Shown here: positions 22,660 to 41,500 of the stretch, piece after piece
How positions within the stretch are numbered: the stretch's first letter is position 1
Layout: the number at the start of each line of letters is the position of its first letter
From: Limnomonas spitsbergensis
Lineage: Eukaryota; Chlorophyta; Chlorophyceae; Chlamydomonadales
Direction of reading: 5' to 3'
DNA: 64,000 nt
Assembly: GCA_037349105.1 (NCBI GenBank)
Contig: JAYJMM010000124.1
Coordinates: 4,386,001 to 4,450,000, forward strand
Translations under genes and position numbers: made by a program
The notes under the pieces: model-generated
Seen by the model: only the letters and a program-made list of their open reading frames with translations
What the model was told of the DNA's origin: nothing
The model's database searches: none

Positions 22660-22772
22660 CCGATACTCGTAAGCCCATTGAATGGGCTGAGTTTGGGAAC
22701 ATTGTGTGTCTGCTCTGTAGCGATTGCTATATTGCACTCTTTGCGACGGGGCCATCAGCTTACGAGTATCGG
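22660..22772. repeat. 15-bp perfect inverted repeat flanking 83 bp
   Basis: CCGATACTCGTAAGC (22660-22674) is the exact reverse complement of 22758-22772. The enclosed block 22684-22756 is also present, inverted, at 25678-25741. Confidence 0.7.
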
Positions 22773-23864
22773 TGCTAATGATTTTCTGTTGATAGGTACA
22801 TCCATCAGAAAATCTGGTTGCTGTATAAACGGAATCCGGAGTTAAAATTCACTCCGTCTTCCTATATAATATTCCTATATAATTCTTCTATGTTGATGGT
22901 ACGACAAGCCCCTTCTCTTGCTCCTTAAGCAGTATCCCCTGCTGTTTTACCACCTGTTATTTACTTGTTAAGTAGAAGCTCCACTTGGTCGCTTCTATTG
23001 TTTCGAATTGGCACATTGTTGTACCAATTGTGCCTCCCGCCCGCCCTGTTCAGTCAATGACGTTACACGTGCCCCGTTCAGTGTACTCCTCGATCTTTTT
23101 GCCTAGAACTGCAGTGACAGTCTAGGAATCCAGCGTGCTTTAGTCTTGATTAGCGTAGGCTACCTGACTTTCTACATGTAATAGCGAAGACAATTTCTAT
23201 CTGCCAACTGCTTTCTGGCTAGCAGTGGCCGCTGAAGAACGGAGGATGTATATATATACATAAATTAGTAACGATTGAATCAATGGTTGACCTGATCATA
23301 ATCTCCATCCTCTATCTGCTGTGTGCAGCATGGGACGGCACACTGCGCGTACCACGTTGAGGCTTTTCGGTCGGTGAGTCACTGCCAGTTGTCATTTTTT
23401 GACCCTCTCTGACACCCGTCTGTGCCTTTGGGACTTTAGGGCAGAATCCTTTTGTGGTTAGTGTTTTGCTAGGTCAATGTTGCTCTGGTCTTCGGCTCTG
23501 ATGGCAGTAAGTGGGTTCACTAGCCGTACAACGTTGGGGCCTCAGGGGCACTCTTAAGTGCCTCATGGCGCTGGTAGAAGGGTGTTTGGAATATAGATTA
23601 GTTCACGCTGTGCCCAAACTGCAGACTCAGGCATGGTTCGCATGCGGCTTAGTATGGTGATGCTCATGAAAGTCACAAGTCATTGCCTCGTGCTGGGTGA
23701 ATCGGGGGTGTGGCAGGGGATTTTAAGGCCAGCACGGCTTCTGTGTGTGCCACAACAGGTCCCAGAGCCTGCAAGGATGAGGCTGGCGAGGATACCGATT
23801 TGTGAGCCGGCGTCGTCGATGACGCACACGCGGCGCCACCGGGGCGCAGCGGGGGGAGGCTGCG

Positions 23865-24632
23865 AGGCAGGATCAGCACGACGCGTACGGCGGCCAGTCG
23901 GACGCGATGGGATCGCAGCAGTGGGACAGGGCACGAGAGCGGTTGCTGAGCCAGCAGGGTGTTGGTGCGGGGGGCCTCGGCAGTGGAGGGGATATGTGCT
24001 CGATTGCGGCCGCTGCGTACGCCCAGCAGGTGCTCATGGTGCAGCAAGTCTTATTGTCTTTCGGGCCTTGGGGTGGCGGCTATTTTATGCCTGTTGGGCA
24101 GGCCGGTCATCAGGGCCACCCGACTCCGATGGCAGGAGGCGGGGGTGGCAACAACAGCAGCCAGGTCGTGTACGTCATGCCGCAGCAGCTTGTTAACGGT
24201 GGGGGCGTGCAGCAGCAGCGTTACGCGGTATCGATGTCCCCAGGGGGAATTGGTGATGGCAATGGCAACCCTGACCCGATTTTGCTTGAACGCTTCCTCC
24301 AGATCCAACACCAGCAGCAGCAACACCAGCAACAGCAGCAGCAGCAGTCCTCGCTGCTTCTTAATCTGGCGCAGCTGGCAGGGTCAAGGGGGGGGGTCGT
24401 TATGTGGAATGGACAGCCCGATCAGCTGATGCAGCAGGGCGGGGGCATGGTCATGACAAGGGAAGGGAGCGGCGTGGGCTTGCTCGCCATGCTGAACGGC
24501 GGCCAGCTCATGGGCATCCAGGGGAGCCAGAAGCAGCAAGGCAACAGCAGCAGCGGAGGCAACAGCTATGGTAGCGAAGGCGGAAGTCTGCAGGTGCTGC
24601 ATATAGGTCGAACGGGCAGGTGCAGGGCGTAG
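23865..24632 (+). CDS. Uncertain Gln/Gly-rich open frame, possibly a gene remnant or exon
   Basis: A stop-free frame of about 250 codons; the first ATG is at 23907. Composition is dominated by Gln, Gly, Ser, Met and Asn, with GGGGGNNSSQVVYVMPQQL, a run of Gln near 24310-24350, and KQQGNSSSGGNSYGSEGG. This resembles disordered tails of transcription or RNA-binding factors, but no domain is recognisable. After 24600 similar low-complexity sequence continues in other frames (GDQQQQQQPRMPRG near 24830) to about 24925, which suggests frameshifts or introns. No start, splice partner or promoter is clear. CAG-type composition alone could keep the frame open, so the call is weak. Confidence 0.3.
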   Translation, partial: RQDQHDAYGGQSDAMGSQQWDRARERLLSQQGVGAGGLGSGGDMCSIAAAAYAQQVLMVQQVLLSFGPWGGGYFMPVGQAGHQGHPTPMAGGGGGNNSSQVVYVMPQQLVNGGGVQQQRYAVSMSPGGIGDGNGNPDPILLERFLQIQHQQQQHQQQQQQQSSLLLNLAQLAGSRGGVVMWNGQPDQLMQQGGGMVMTREGSGVGLLAMLNGGQLMGIQGSQKQQGNSSSGGNSYGSEGGSLQVLHIGRTGRCRA

Positions 24633-25504
24633 CAGTTGCACGGCAGAGGCAGCTGGTGATGCAAATGGGGGGCCGACTGGGGGTCACCAGGGTCACAGCA
24701 TCAACAACGAAAGGCGGGGCCGGGTTGATGATGCGGCCGCAACAGGCATGTTCATGTTGGAAGGCAACAAGGCGGCACATCACCCATGGGATGGGTCCCC
24801 GGTGCAAAGCGTCGGCGGGCAGCACGCAGGGGACCAGCAGCAGCAGCAGCAGCCCCGCATGCCGCGAGGGTTGGCGCCGACCCTCCAACATGCCCCCCCT
24901 CCAGCCTGCGAGTGGGGGAGGGCCTAGGCGATCTCGGGGGAAGAGGGTCGCAGCTTTTTTTAACTACTTCCAAGCTTCTTATATATGGGCGCTTTGGAAA
25001 GCATGTAGGGGTCAACACAGGGTTTTCTTAGGCAGTGCCTCTGGACAGCCTGGCTTTGCTGGGATGGGATGGGAGCATGTCACTGCAAGCTGTGTGTGGC
25101 ACGTGTCCCATGTGTATTACACATGTTATGGCTCTGCATGTCACGACAAGTAAGTCGATTTGTCTTATCGCTGCTAATGCTCATTCTCTGGAACAATTGT
25201 ATCATATATTTAGAATTTTAGATACCGTACCGGTACTTTAGTTCAGGCAGGTCACTAGCAGATCCTTCCAAAGCCTCTCTGGTGCTGTGAATGTCTTGAA
25301 TTGTAAACTTTGTATGTCACCAGACTCTCTCATCGACCTATGCTGGGCCGGGTGAGAGTGTAAACATGCCAACTGAAAGCACCCCTTTGGGGATGAGAGG
25401 ACAGGAATCTGACCGGTCATACACATGTAAATTATAAAATGTACAAAGCTGGAATGGTCGCGTGGCGCGGGCAGAGAAGAGGGCTGCTGGGGTTGGAAAC
25501 TAAA

Positions 25505-25600
25505 TGCAACTCAGGCAAAGAGGGAAACACCTAGTGTGGAAACACCTAGTGTGGAAACACCTAGTGTGGAAACCTAGTGTGGAAACACCCTGTGTGGAGG
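25505..25600. repeat. ~19-bp tandem repeat
   Basis: Four to five copies of GTGTGGAAACACCTAGT-type units in a gene-free stretch. Confidence 0.6.
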
Positions 25601-25677
25601 CTGTGCCGATGACAGTCTCGAGGGGAAATGTAGACTTCCTATCATAGTATGGCAGAGAAGGCCGTGTTTGCTAGAAA

Positions 25678-25741
25678 GATGGCCCCGTCGCAAAGAGTGC
25701 AATCGCTACAGAGCAGACACACAATGTTCCCAAACTCAGCC
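25678..25741 (-). repeat. Inverted copy of 22684-22756
   Basis: GATGGCCCCGTCGCAAAGAG, then TGCAATCGCTACAGAGCAGA and CACACAATGTTCCCAAACTC, matches the reverse complement of 22684-22756 except for a 6-nt deletion. The two copies enclose about 2.9 kb that includes the Gln/Gly-rich frame. Confidence 0.8.
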
Positions 25742-25804
25742 AACAAAGCTATTCTGGTCATAGGGAACCACAGGGAGCACCTTGCCTCTTTTTCATGCAG
25801 GTTG

Positions 25805-25980
25805 GATTGATCTGACGGGGACCTTAGCTCGACCAGCCCATGGGAATTATGACACCTTTGTGGTCCAAGCAGCACCTAAGGCTTGGACCACTCAGCCGTA
25901 TTAGGCCACTATGCAGCTTTAAGAATCATTGGGTGGTATGCGGGTGGGCTGTACAAGTTCTACAACTGATGCCGCAACAC
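25805..25980 (+). repeat. Dispersed repeat family B, copy 2
   Basis: Second copy of the block at 14205-14375, with the same order of words (GACCTTAGCTCGACCAGCCC, GGCCACTATGCAGCTTTAAG, CATTGGGTGGTATGCGGGTG). It is followed directly by a family A copy. Confidence 0.7.
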
Positions 25981-26003
25981 TCCGATTCGTGGGGAGCCCA
26001 CGC

Positions 26004-26583
26004 GGCCGACGGGCCGAGCCTTTTGAGCAGTACCCAGAGGTGTGACGTCATTGGCTTCCACCAGTCCAGGAGGTGGCCTGGCTGAGAGGCTGTAGGATCC
26101 AAACAGCTCATCAAGGTATGTTCACGATGGTGCATAACTGCATACCCAGCTGTGCATAGTAGCTGGAATCGAGCCTAGTCATCCCCTACCAGCCCTACGC
26201 GGCTGAGCGTTCAGCAGGGCCAAGCGGGTATGTACCGTTTTAAACATACCCAGCACAGCCATTCAGCATAGCCTTGAACATGTAGGTGTAAATGGGGGGG
26301 GGGGGGGGCTGGACACCGTTTATATACCTCTATGTTTCTTTGAAACTGTAAGCGTCCAAGGTAGGCCAATCAGACTCAGATTCTGATGCCTTGTAATTTC
26401 TTTATTTGCCGTGGGCAGGTCGTGTTCCCTTTTTTTCTTCTAACAAGACAGTTGGGCGCCCACGCGGCCAAGCCTTTTTGAGCAGGACCTTGAGGTGCAA
26501 CGTCATTGATACCTATTTATAATAAATCTAGCCCACGCCTGAGCCTTTGGTGAGCAGGGCCCAGTGGTGTTACGTCATTGACC
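26004..26583 (+). repeat. Three copies of dispersed repeat family A plus one variant
   Basis: Copies at 26004-26053, 26450-26510 and 26528-26583. A variant (CTACCAGCCCTACGCGGCTG, GCGTTCAGCAGGGCC) lies at 26185-26260. They sit just downstream of the CFIm25 stop codon. Confidence 0.7.
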
Positions 26584-26799
26584 TAAAATCAGGTGTACGG
26601 TATTAACGGCAAGAGAGCACGGAAAAGAGCAACAACATGGAGCTTAAAAACAAACGCTCCCTGCGAGAAATGCAGGGTGTCCGCCCCCCACCCCCGCCAC
26701 CAGGCATGTGTTGGCGGTCCGAAGGAAGAATCGACATGAAAACTGGCAGGAATAAAAACAGGCAGTATGATGCATTGTCCTCCGTCTGGATCGTTTCCA

Positions 26800-34741
<7,942 letters not shown>

Positions 34742-34914
34742 CGCACTGTCAAGATTACGAGATCAATTGCTGAATTTGAATTGTGCCATGGAGCTATCGC
34801 GTCGACGCCGAGGGCGCAGCAGCTTCAGGTGTAAGTGGCAGGCCATGTACAGCAGCAGATCTCACTCCTTCAGCGACACAGCACACTCATGCTTGAAGCC
34901 GGTTGAAAATTGAC
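34742..34914. promoter_or_regulatory. Probable shared divergent promoter of CFIm25 and ELP2
   Basis: Only 173 bp separate the start codon of CFIm25 (34741, minus) from that of ELP2 (34915, plus). Both 5' untranslated regions and core promoters must fit here unless an upstream ELP2 exon exists. No TATA box is evident. A word GCTTCAGGTGTAAGTGG near 34830 could act as a splice donor for an untranslated ELP2 exon. Confidence 0.5.
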
Positions 34915-35539
34915 ATGCTCATCAGGAGAGATTTCGTCTCGGTTGGCGTCAACCGGGTGGCCAACTCACTCTGTTGGGGCGGCCATGGCCGTGTCGCCTA
35001 CGGAGGGCATCACAGCGTGGCAATATACGACCCGGAGTGTGCTGTCGTAGAGTCGACGCTGCTTGGGCACACTGGCCTCGTGAACAGCGTGCTGTGGATT
35101 CCATCGGCTGGTGAGCCCTATAGCTGACATCAGCACAGCGTCGGTGCCAGAAGCGCGAAATAGTCACATGAGCGAAAGCAACGACGCCAACAGCCTCAGG
35201 AAGTTTTTGAAGTCTTGTGAGGCAGCGCATGGCGGAATACCGACCTGCATGGCAATTCCTCACGTCCCCTGCCTCCCCCCCCCTGCCTGTTGCATGGCCC
35301 TGGCAGTTGCCCCTGGCATGCCCGCAGGCACCACCCTGCTCGTGTCTGGATCAGCAGACCGCAGCATCAGGGTGTGGAGCGTGCGGGACACGGAGCACAT
35401 GCCAAGCAGCAGCTACGACGACCCTGCTGCTGCTGCTGCTGCCGCCTGCCCCTGGCACTGTATCGCAGTTCTCGAGGTACATGTTAATTGTGCGCATGGG
35501 GTGCAATGTCTCCTAATACACCCATGCTTGGCAATGCGG

Positions 35540-35578
<39 letters not shown>

Positions 35579-38500
35579 AGCTTCTTCTGCTGCTGCTGCT
35601 GCTTCAACAGCAGCAGCAGCAGTATCGCCGTTTCCGCCTGGCATTGTATCGCTGTTTTATGAATGCATTGTGAAGGTGTGCATGGGATATGACACCTTAT
35701 AACACTCCCATGTTAGGCATTGCTAAGAGACTGCTACTGCTACTGCTACTGCTACTGCTACTGCTACTACTGCTACTGCTCCTGCTCCTGCTACTACTGC
35801 TACTTCTCCTGTTACTGCTGCTACTGCTGCTACTGCCACTGTTGCTGCTACTGTTTGCCCCGGGCATTGTATCGCCGTCCTTGAGGTACGTGGTGACTGT
35901 GTGCTTGGCCTGCCACGCCTTTTGGCGTGCGTATGCTGGTCATCCCTGATACTAAGTGGGGGTGTGGCTGCATCCCATCATCTCCTCACCGTCTTATAAT
36001 CTGCTCGCCCAGCTCTGTCGCCTTGCCAATCCTGTGCATGGCCACGCCCCCTAGCTAGCCCATGCTTCGCATCTCTAGTACGGATTGGGAAGGTGGCCAC
36101 ATCCCACCATCTCTAGTACGGATTGGGAAGGTGGCCACATCCCACCATCTCTAGTACGGATTGGGAAGGTGGCCACATCCCACCATCTCTAGTACGGATT
36201 GGGAAGGTGGCCACATCCCACCATCTCTAGTACGGATTGGGAAGGTGGCCACATCCCACCATCTCTAGTACGGATTGGGAAGGTGGCCACATCCCACCAT
36301 CTCTAGTACGGATTGGGAAGGTGGCCACATCCCACCATCTCTAGTACGGATTGGGAAGGTGGCCACATCCCACCATCCTCTCAGCGTCTTACACTCTGCT
36401 GCTCAGCTCTGTCGCCTTTTACTTGTCTTGTGCAAGCAAGGTCATCCTCTTAGCGTAAATCCAGCTTGCATGAAATTAAGCTCGCTAGCGTAAGTTCAGC
36501 TCGCTAGCCTATATTCAGCTTGATATTGTGCGCCAAACCCACTTGTCCTTCCGTGTCGTACGTGCCATCCATGCGCCCCTCCCGGCCCGTGTCGATTATG
36601 CTCCCTCTCCTCCCCTCGCCGCTCTGTTCTGCCATCTCCTCCCCCCCCCTCCTTTCTCTCCTCCCCTCCTCCCCTATCCCGCCCCGTGTCGATAGTGCTC
36701 TTTCCCCCCCCCTCTGTTCCGCCCCCTGTTCCGCCCCCTAACCATTAACCCTTAACCCTGCAGGGACACCAGGCCCCCGTCACCTCGCTCACCTGCTACC
36801 CGCTCCCAGACGAGGAACCTGGCGCTACCTGCAGCCCAGTCCCCCGCCCCTTCCTCCTCGTCAGCACCGCGGGGGACTCAGACGTCCACGTCTGGCGTTG
36901 CTCGCCGGCCGCGCCCGACGCGGAGCGCCCAGCCGCGGCGGCGTCCGCCGAGCGGGTCCCGGCGGGTGGTGTCTCGTCGTCGTCCCCGGACCCGCTCATG
37001 GAAGCGGCCGCCGCCGCGTACGGCCAGCCCCGCTGGCAGCTGGACCAGTGCCTGCCTGTTGGCACACACATCCAGCAGGCGGCGGCGCTGACGCACCTCC
37101 CAACAGCCCCCGCCTGGCTGCTGCTGGCCACTGGGGGCACCGACAAGGCAGTACAGCTGTACACCCGGGCACCGGGGCGCAAGGCCCGCTTCGTACCGGC
37201 CTGCCGCCTCACGGGCCACGACAACTGGGTGCGTTCGCTGGCCTTCTGCCACGTGCGAGCGGACCGCACCGCCGCCGCCAACGGTGGCGGCGATGGAGAG
37301 GTTGAGCTGCTTCTGGCCAGCGCCTCGCAGGACCGCTACGGCCGGATCTGGAGGATCCGTGAGCAGGATCTGACAGGGGACGGGGGCCAGGGGGCTGCCC
37401 TGGCCGCCTTGGGGGACACTTCGGGGCTGGCTGCCTCTATATCCCGATATGCGCCCAAGCCACGCTTTGACGCTGGCGGGCGACGTCTAGCTGCCGGCCT
37501 TGAGGCTCTCTTAATAGGTGCGGACAGGGGGAGGCTGATGGGGGGTGATGGGCAGGGTGGCTGGTAAATGGGGTGGTTTGGGGGGCCTGCTTGGGGGAGG
37601 CTGGTAAAGGGGCTGGTTGGGTGAGGCTGGTAAAGGGAGGTTGATTGGGGTGGATGGGTGGGGCTGGTTGGGTGAGGCTGATAAAGGGAGGCTGATTGGG
37701 GTGGATGGGTGGGGCTGATTGGGGGAGGCTGATAAAAGGAGGTTGATGGGGGTGGATGGGTGGGGCTGATTGGGGGAGGCTGATAAAGGGAGGTTGATAG
37801 GGGTGGATGGGTGGGGCTGGTTGGGGGAGGCTGGTAAAGGGAGGTTGATTGGGGTGGATGGGGGGGGCTGGTTGGGGGAGGCTGATAAAGGGAGGTTGAT
37901 TGGGGTGGGTGGGGGGGGCTGGTTGGGGGAGGCTGATAAAGGGAGGTTGATTGGGGTGGATGGGTGGGGCTGGTTGGGGGAGGCTGATAAAGGGAGGTTG
38001 ATTGGGGTGGATGGGTGGGGCTGGTTGGGGGAGGCTGATAAAGGGAGGTTGATTGGGGTGGATGGGTGGGGCTGGTTGGGGGAGGCTGATAAAGGGAGGT
38101 TGATTGGGGTGGATGGGTGGGGCTGGTTGGGGGAGGCTGATAAAGGGAGGTTGATTGGGGTGGATGGGTGGGGCTGGTTGGGGGAGGCTGATAAAGGGAG
38201 GTTGATTGGGGTGGATGGGTTGGGCTGGTTGGGGGAGGCTGGTAAAGGGAGGTTGATTGGGGTGGGTGGGGGGGGCTGGTTGGGGGAGGCTGATAAAGGG
38301 AGGTTGATTGGGGTGGATGGGTGGGGCTGGTTGGGGGAGGCTGATAAAGGGAGGTTGATTGGGGTGGATGGGTGGGGCTGGTTGGGGGAGGCTGATAAAG
38401 GGAGGTTGATTGGGGTGGGTGGGTGGGGCTGGTTGGGGGAGGCTGATAAAGGGAGGTTGATTGGGGTGGATGGGTGGGGCTGGTTGGGGGAGGCTGATAA

Positions 38501-41500
38501 AGGGAGGTTGATTGGGGTGGATGGGTGGGGCTGGTTGGGGGAGGCTGATAAAGGGAGGTTGATTGGGGTGGATGGGTGGGGCCGGTTGGGGGAGGCTGAT
38601 AAAGGGAGGTTGATTGGGGTGGATGGGGGGGGCTGGTTGGGTGAGGCTGATAAAGGGAGGTTGGTTGGGGTGGGTGGGGGGGGGCTGGTTGGGTGAGGCT
38701 GATAAAGGGGGCCTGCTTGGGGTGGATGGGTGGGGCTGGTTGGGGGAGGCTGATAAAGGGAGGTTGATTGGGGTGGGTGGGGGGGGCTGGTTGGGTGAGG
38801 CTGATAAAGGGGGCCTGCTTGGGGTGGATGGGTGGGGCTGGTTGGGGGAGGCTGGTAAAGGGAGGTTGATTGGGGTGGATGGGGGGGGCTGGTTGGGTGA
38901 GGCTGATAAAGGGAGGTTGATGGGGGTGGATGGGTGGGGCTGGTTGACACACTTGTCTTGTTTGACTTTTCCTCCCCGGCGCTGCCAATCGTTGACACCC
39001 CGCCCCCTTATCAATTTCAACTTTCAAACCAGGCTTCGAACCGTCTCTCAAAATGATATCTCCCAGGCTTCCCGTTTTTTTTGTTTGCTGCTCTTGCCAT
39101 ATCGTTGCAAGACGTTGATACCCCCCCCCCCCTCTGTCCCTGTATTATTGTCTTCTCATACGATCTTCGCTCACGGTCTTCAAAAGACCGTGATACATCC
39201 ATTCCCCCCGCCCCCTCTGTCCCTGCCTCGGTTCTCCGCAGGCCACGAAGACTGGCTGCACCATGCCTCCATGGCCATAGGTTGTGATGTAGCTGAATTG
39301 TAGCTGAAATATCCTAAAAGGAATCCTGCATGCAACAAATTGTACACCTCAGCCCATTCCTCGGTGTATCATATTTACCCCTCTGTACCCTGCCTCCGTC
39401 CTTGGCAGGCCACGAAGACTGGCTGCACAGCATCCAGTGGCGCCCACACCCTCCACAGCCCCAACAGCAGCAACCTCCTGCCTCCTCTTCCTCCTCCGCC
39501 GCCCAGCCCGCACAGCAACAGCAGCAGCCCGCCTCCTCCCCCTCCTCCTCCCAGGCCCAACAGCAGCAGCCCTCCTCCTCTTCCTTCTCATCCTCCGACC
39601 AGCCCCAGCCGCCCTCCTTCTCCTCCTCCGCCCAGCCCCAGCCGCCTGCCTGCTCATCTGGCTTCGACCAGCCCCAGGACCGGAGCTCCTTGTGCCTCCT
39701 GACCAGCTCCATGGACCGAACGATGATGATGTGGCAGCATGACCCGGCCAGCGGCATCTGGATGAGCGTGTGCAGCGTGGGAGATGCGGGTGAGAGGTGC
39801 AAGGGTGTGGATAGGTGTACAGTGCATCATAGGCGCGTGAGAGGTGCAGGGGTGTGGAGAGGTGTGAACAGTGCATCATAGGCGGGTGAGAAGTGCATGG
39901 GTGTGCAGAGGCAGCAAGACCTGACCAGCGGCACCTGGATGAGCGTGGGCAGCCTGGGTGATGCAGGTGAGGGGTGCAGGGGTGTGGATAGGTGTGAACA
40001 GCGTGGTAGATGCAGGTGAGAGGTGCAAGGGTGTGGAGAGGTGTGAAAATTGTGGGTGGTGCAGGTGAGAAGTGTAGGGGTGTGGCTAGGTGTGAACAGT
40101 GTAGGTGATGCAGGGGAGAGGTGCAGGGCCGCAGGGGTCTGGATAGGTGTGGATAGGTGTGAACAGCGCGGGAGATGCAGGGGTGTGAATAGGTGTTGAC
40201 AGCGTGGGAGATGCAGGTGAGAGGTGTAGGGGTGTGGATAGGTGTGAACAGCGTGGGAGATGCAGGTGAGAGGTGCAGGGGTGTGGATAGGTGTGAACAG
40301 CGTGGGAGATGCAGGTGAGAGGTGCAGGGGTGTGGATAAGTGTGAACAGCGTGGGAGATGCAGGTGAGAGGTGTAGGGGTGTGGATAGGTGTGAACAGCG
40401 TGGGAGATGCAGGTGAGAGGTGCAGGGGTGTGGATAGGTGAGAACAGCGTGGGAGATGCAGGTGAGAGGTGCAGGGGTGTGGATAGGTGAGAACAGCGTG
40501 GGAGATGCAGGTGAGAGGTGCAGGGGTGTGGATAGGTGTGAACAGTGTGGGAGATGCAGGTGAGAGGTGCAGGGGTGTGGATAGGTGAGAACAGCGTGGG
40601 AGATGCAGGTGAGAGGTGCAGGGGTGTGGATAGGTGTGAACAGTGTGAGAGATGCAGGTAAGAGGTGCAGGGGTGTGGATAGGTGTGAACAGCGTGGGAG
40701 ATGCAGGTGAGAGGTGCAGGGGTGTAGATAAGTGTGGACATCGTTAGATCTGTGGGTGACAGGTGCAGGGCGTGGGCAGGTGTGAACAATGTCGGAGACG
40801 CGTGTGAAACATCTCGTGGTCTCCCAAACCCCCGTTGGAAACTGCATGAAGCAGAATTAAAAGCTGATCGAACTAAAACAGCGGGCGGCCATAGCGCAGC
40901 TGATGACTAGGACTATTAGATGCCCTGCGCTATTACCAGTATGACCCTCCACTGCAGGGTGCGCCTCAGTTCCCTCACTCTGATGTCCCCTCAAGCCTTC
41001 CCCCTCTACCCTCGCCATCACCAAAAAACAATAATCAGGTGCTCAGTGCCTTGGCTACTTCGGCGGCTGCTTCAGCCCCGACGGCTGCAGCATCTTGGCC
41101 AACGGCTTCACCGGCGCCCTGCACCTGTGGCAGGGGCAGGGCAAGCCCGGCGCGGCGCCAAAGGGCCCCTGGGTGCCACGCCACGCCCTAGGCGGGCACT
41201 TTGCACCAGTCGCGGGCTGCTGCTGGTCCATGGACGGGGCGTGCCTGCTGAGCGTGGGAGAGGACCAGACGGCCAGGGTTTTCACGCAGCTGCAGGTGCC
41301 CGCAGACGAGGGCGGGGAGGCGGCGCCCGCGCCGGCCGGCGTCGGCGCCGCTGCGGCGGCGCGGGCGCTTGGTCTTCCCCGCGGCAGCCACTGGTGCGAG
41401 CTTGCGCGGCCACAGGTGCACGGCCATGACTTCACCTGCGTGGCGAGCGTGCCGAGCCCGGCGGGGAGGCCCGAGGGCGGGGCGCCCGGCGCCGCCGAGG

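Larger units (their letters stand above)
21060..23632. other. Intergenic, repeat-rich; no confident gene
   Basis: Contains four family A copies, one family C copy (21795-21870) and a family D copy (21550-21640). The 132-codon frame at 21110-21508 has no recognisable domain and runs into a family A copy. Possible isolated exon-like words (for example ATG 23330 to GTGAGTC 23377) could not be linked to any gene. Confidence 0.35.

Noticed and set aside
37336..39051. Three minus-strand frames of 495-571 codons rich in Pro, Ser, Gln and Asn, resembling a structural repeat protein
   Set aside because: They are antisense to ELP2 exon 3 and the 51-bp intron array and are open in all three frames at once, a compositional effect.
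39827..40847. Frames of 320 and 253 codons on the minus strand
   Set aside because: Antisense translation of the 49-bp ELP2 donor-derived array.
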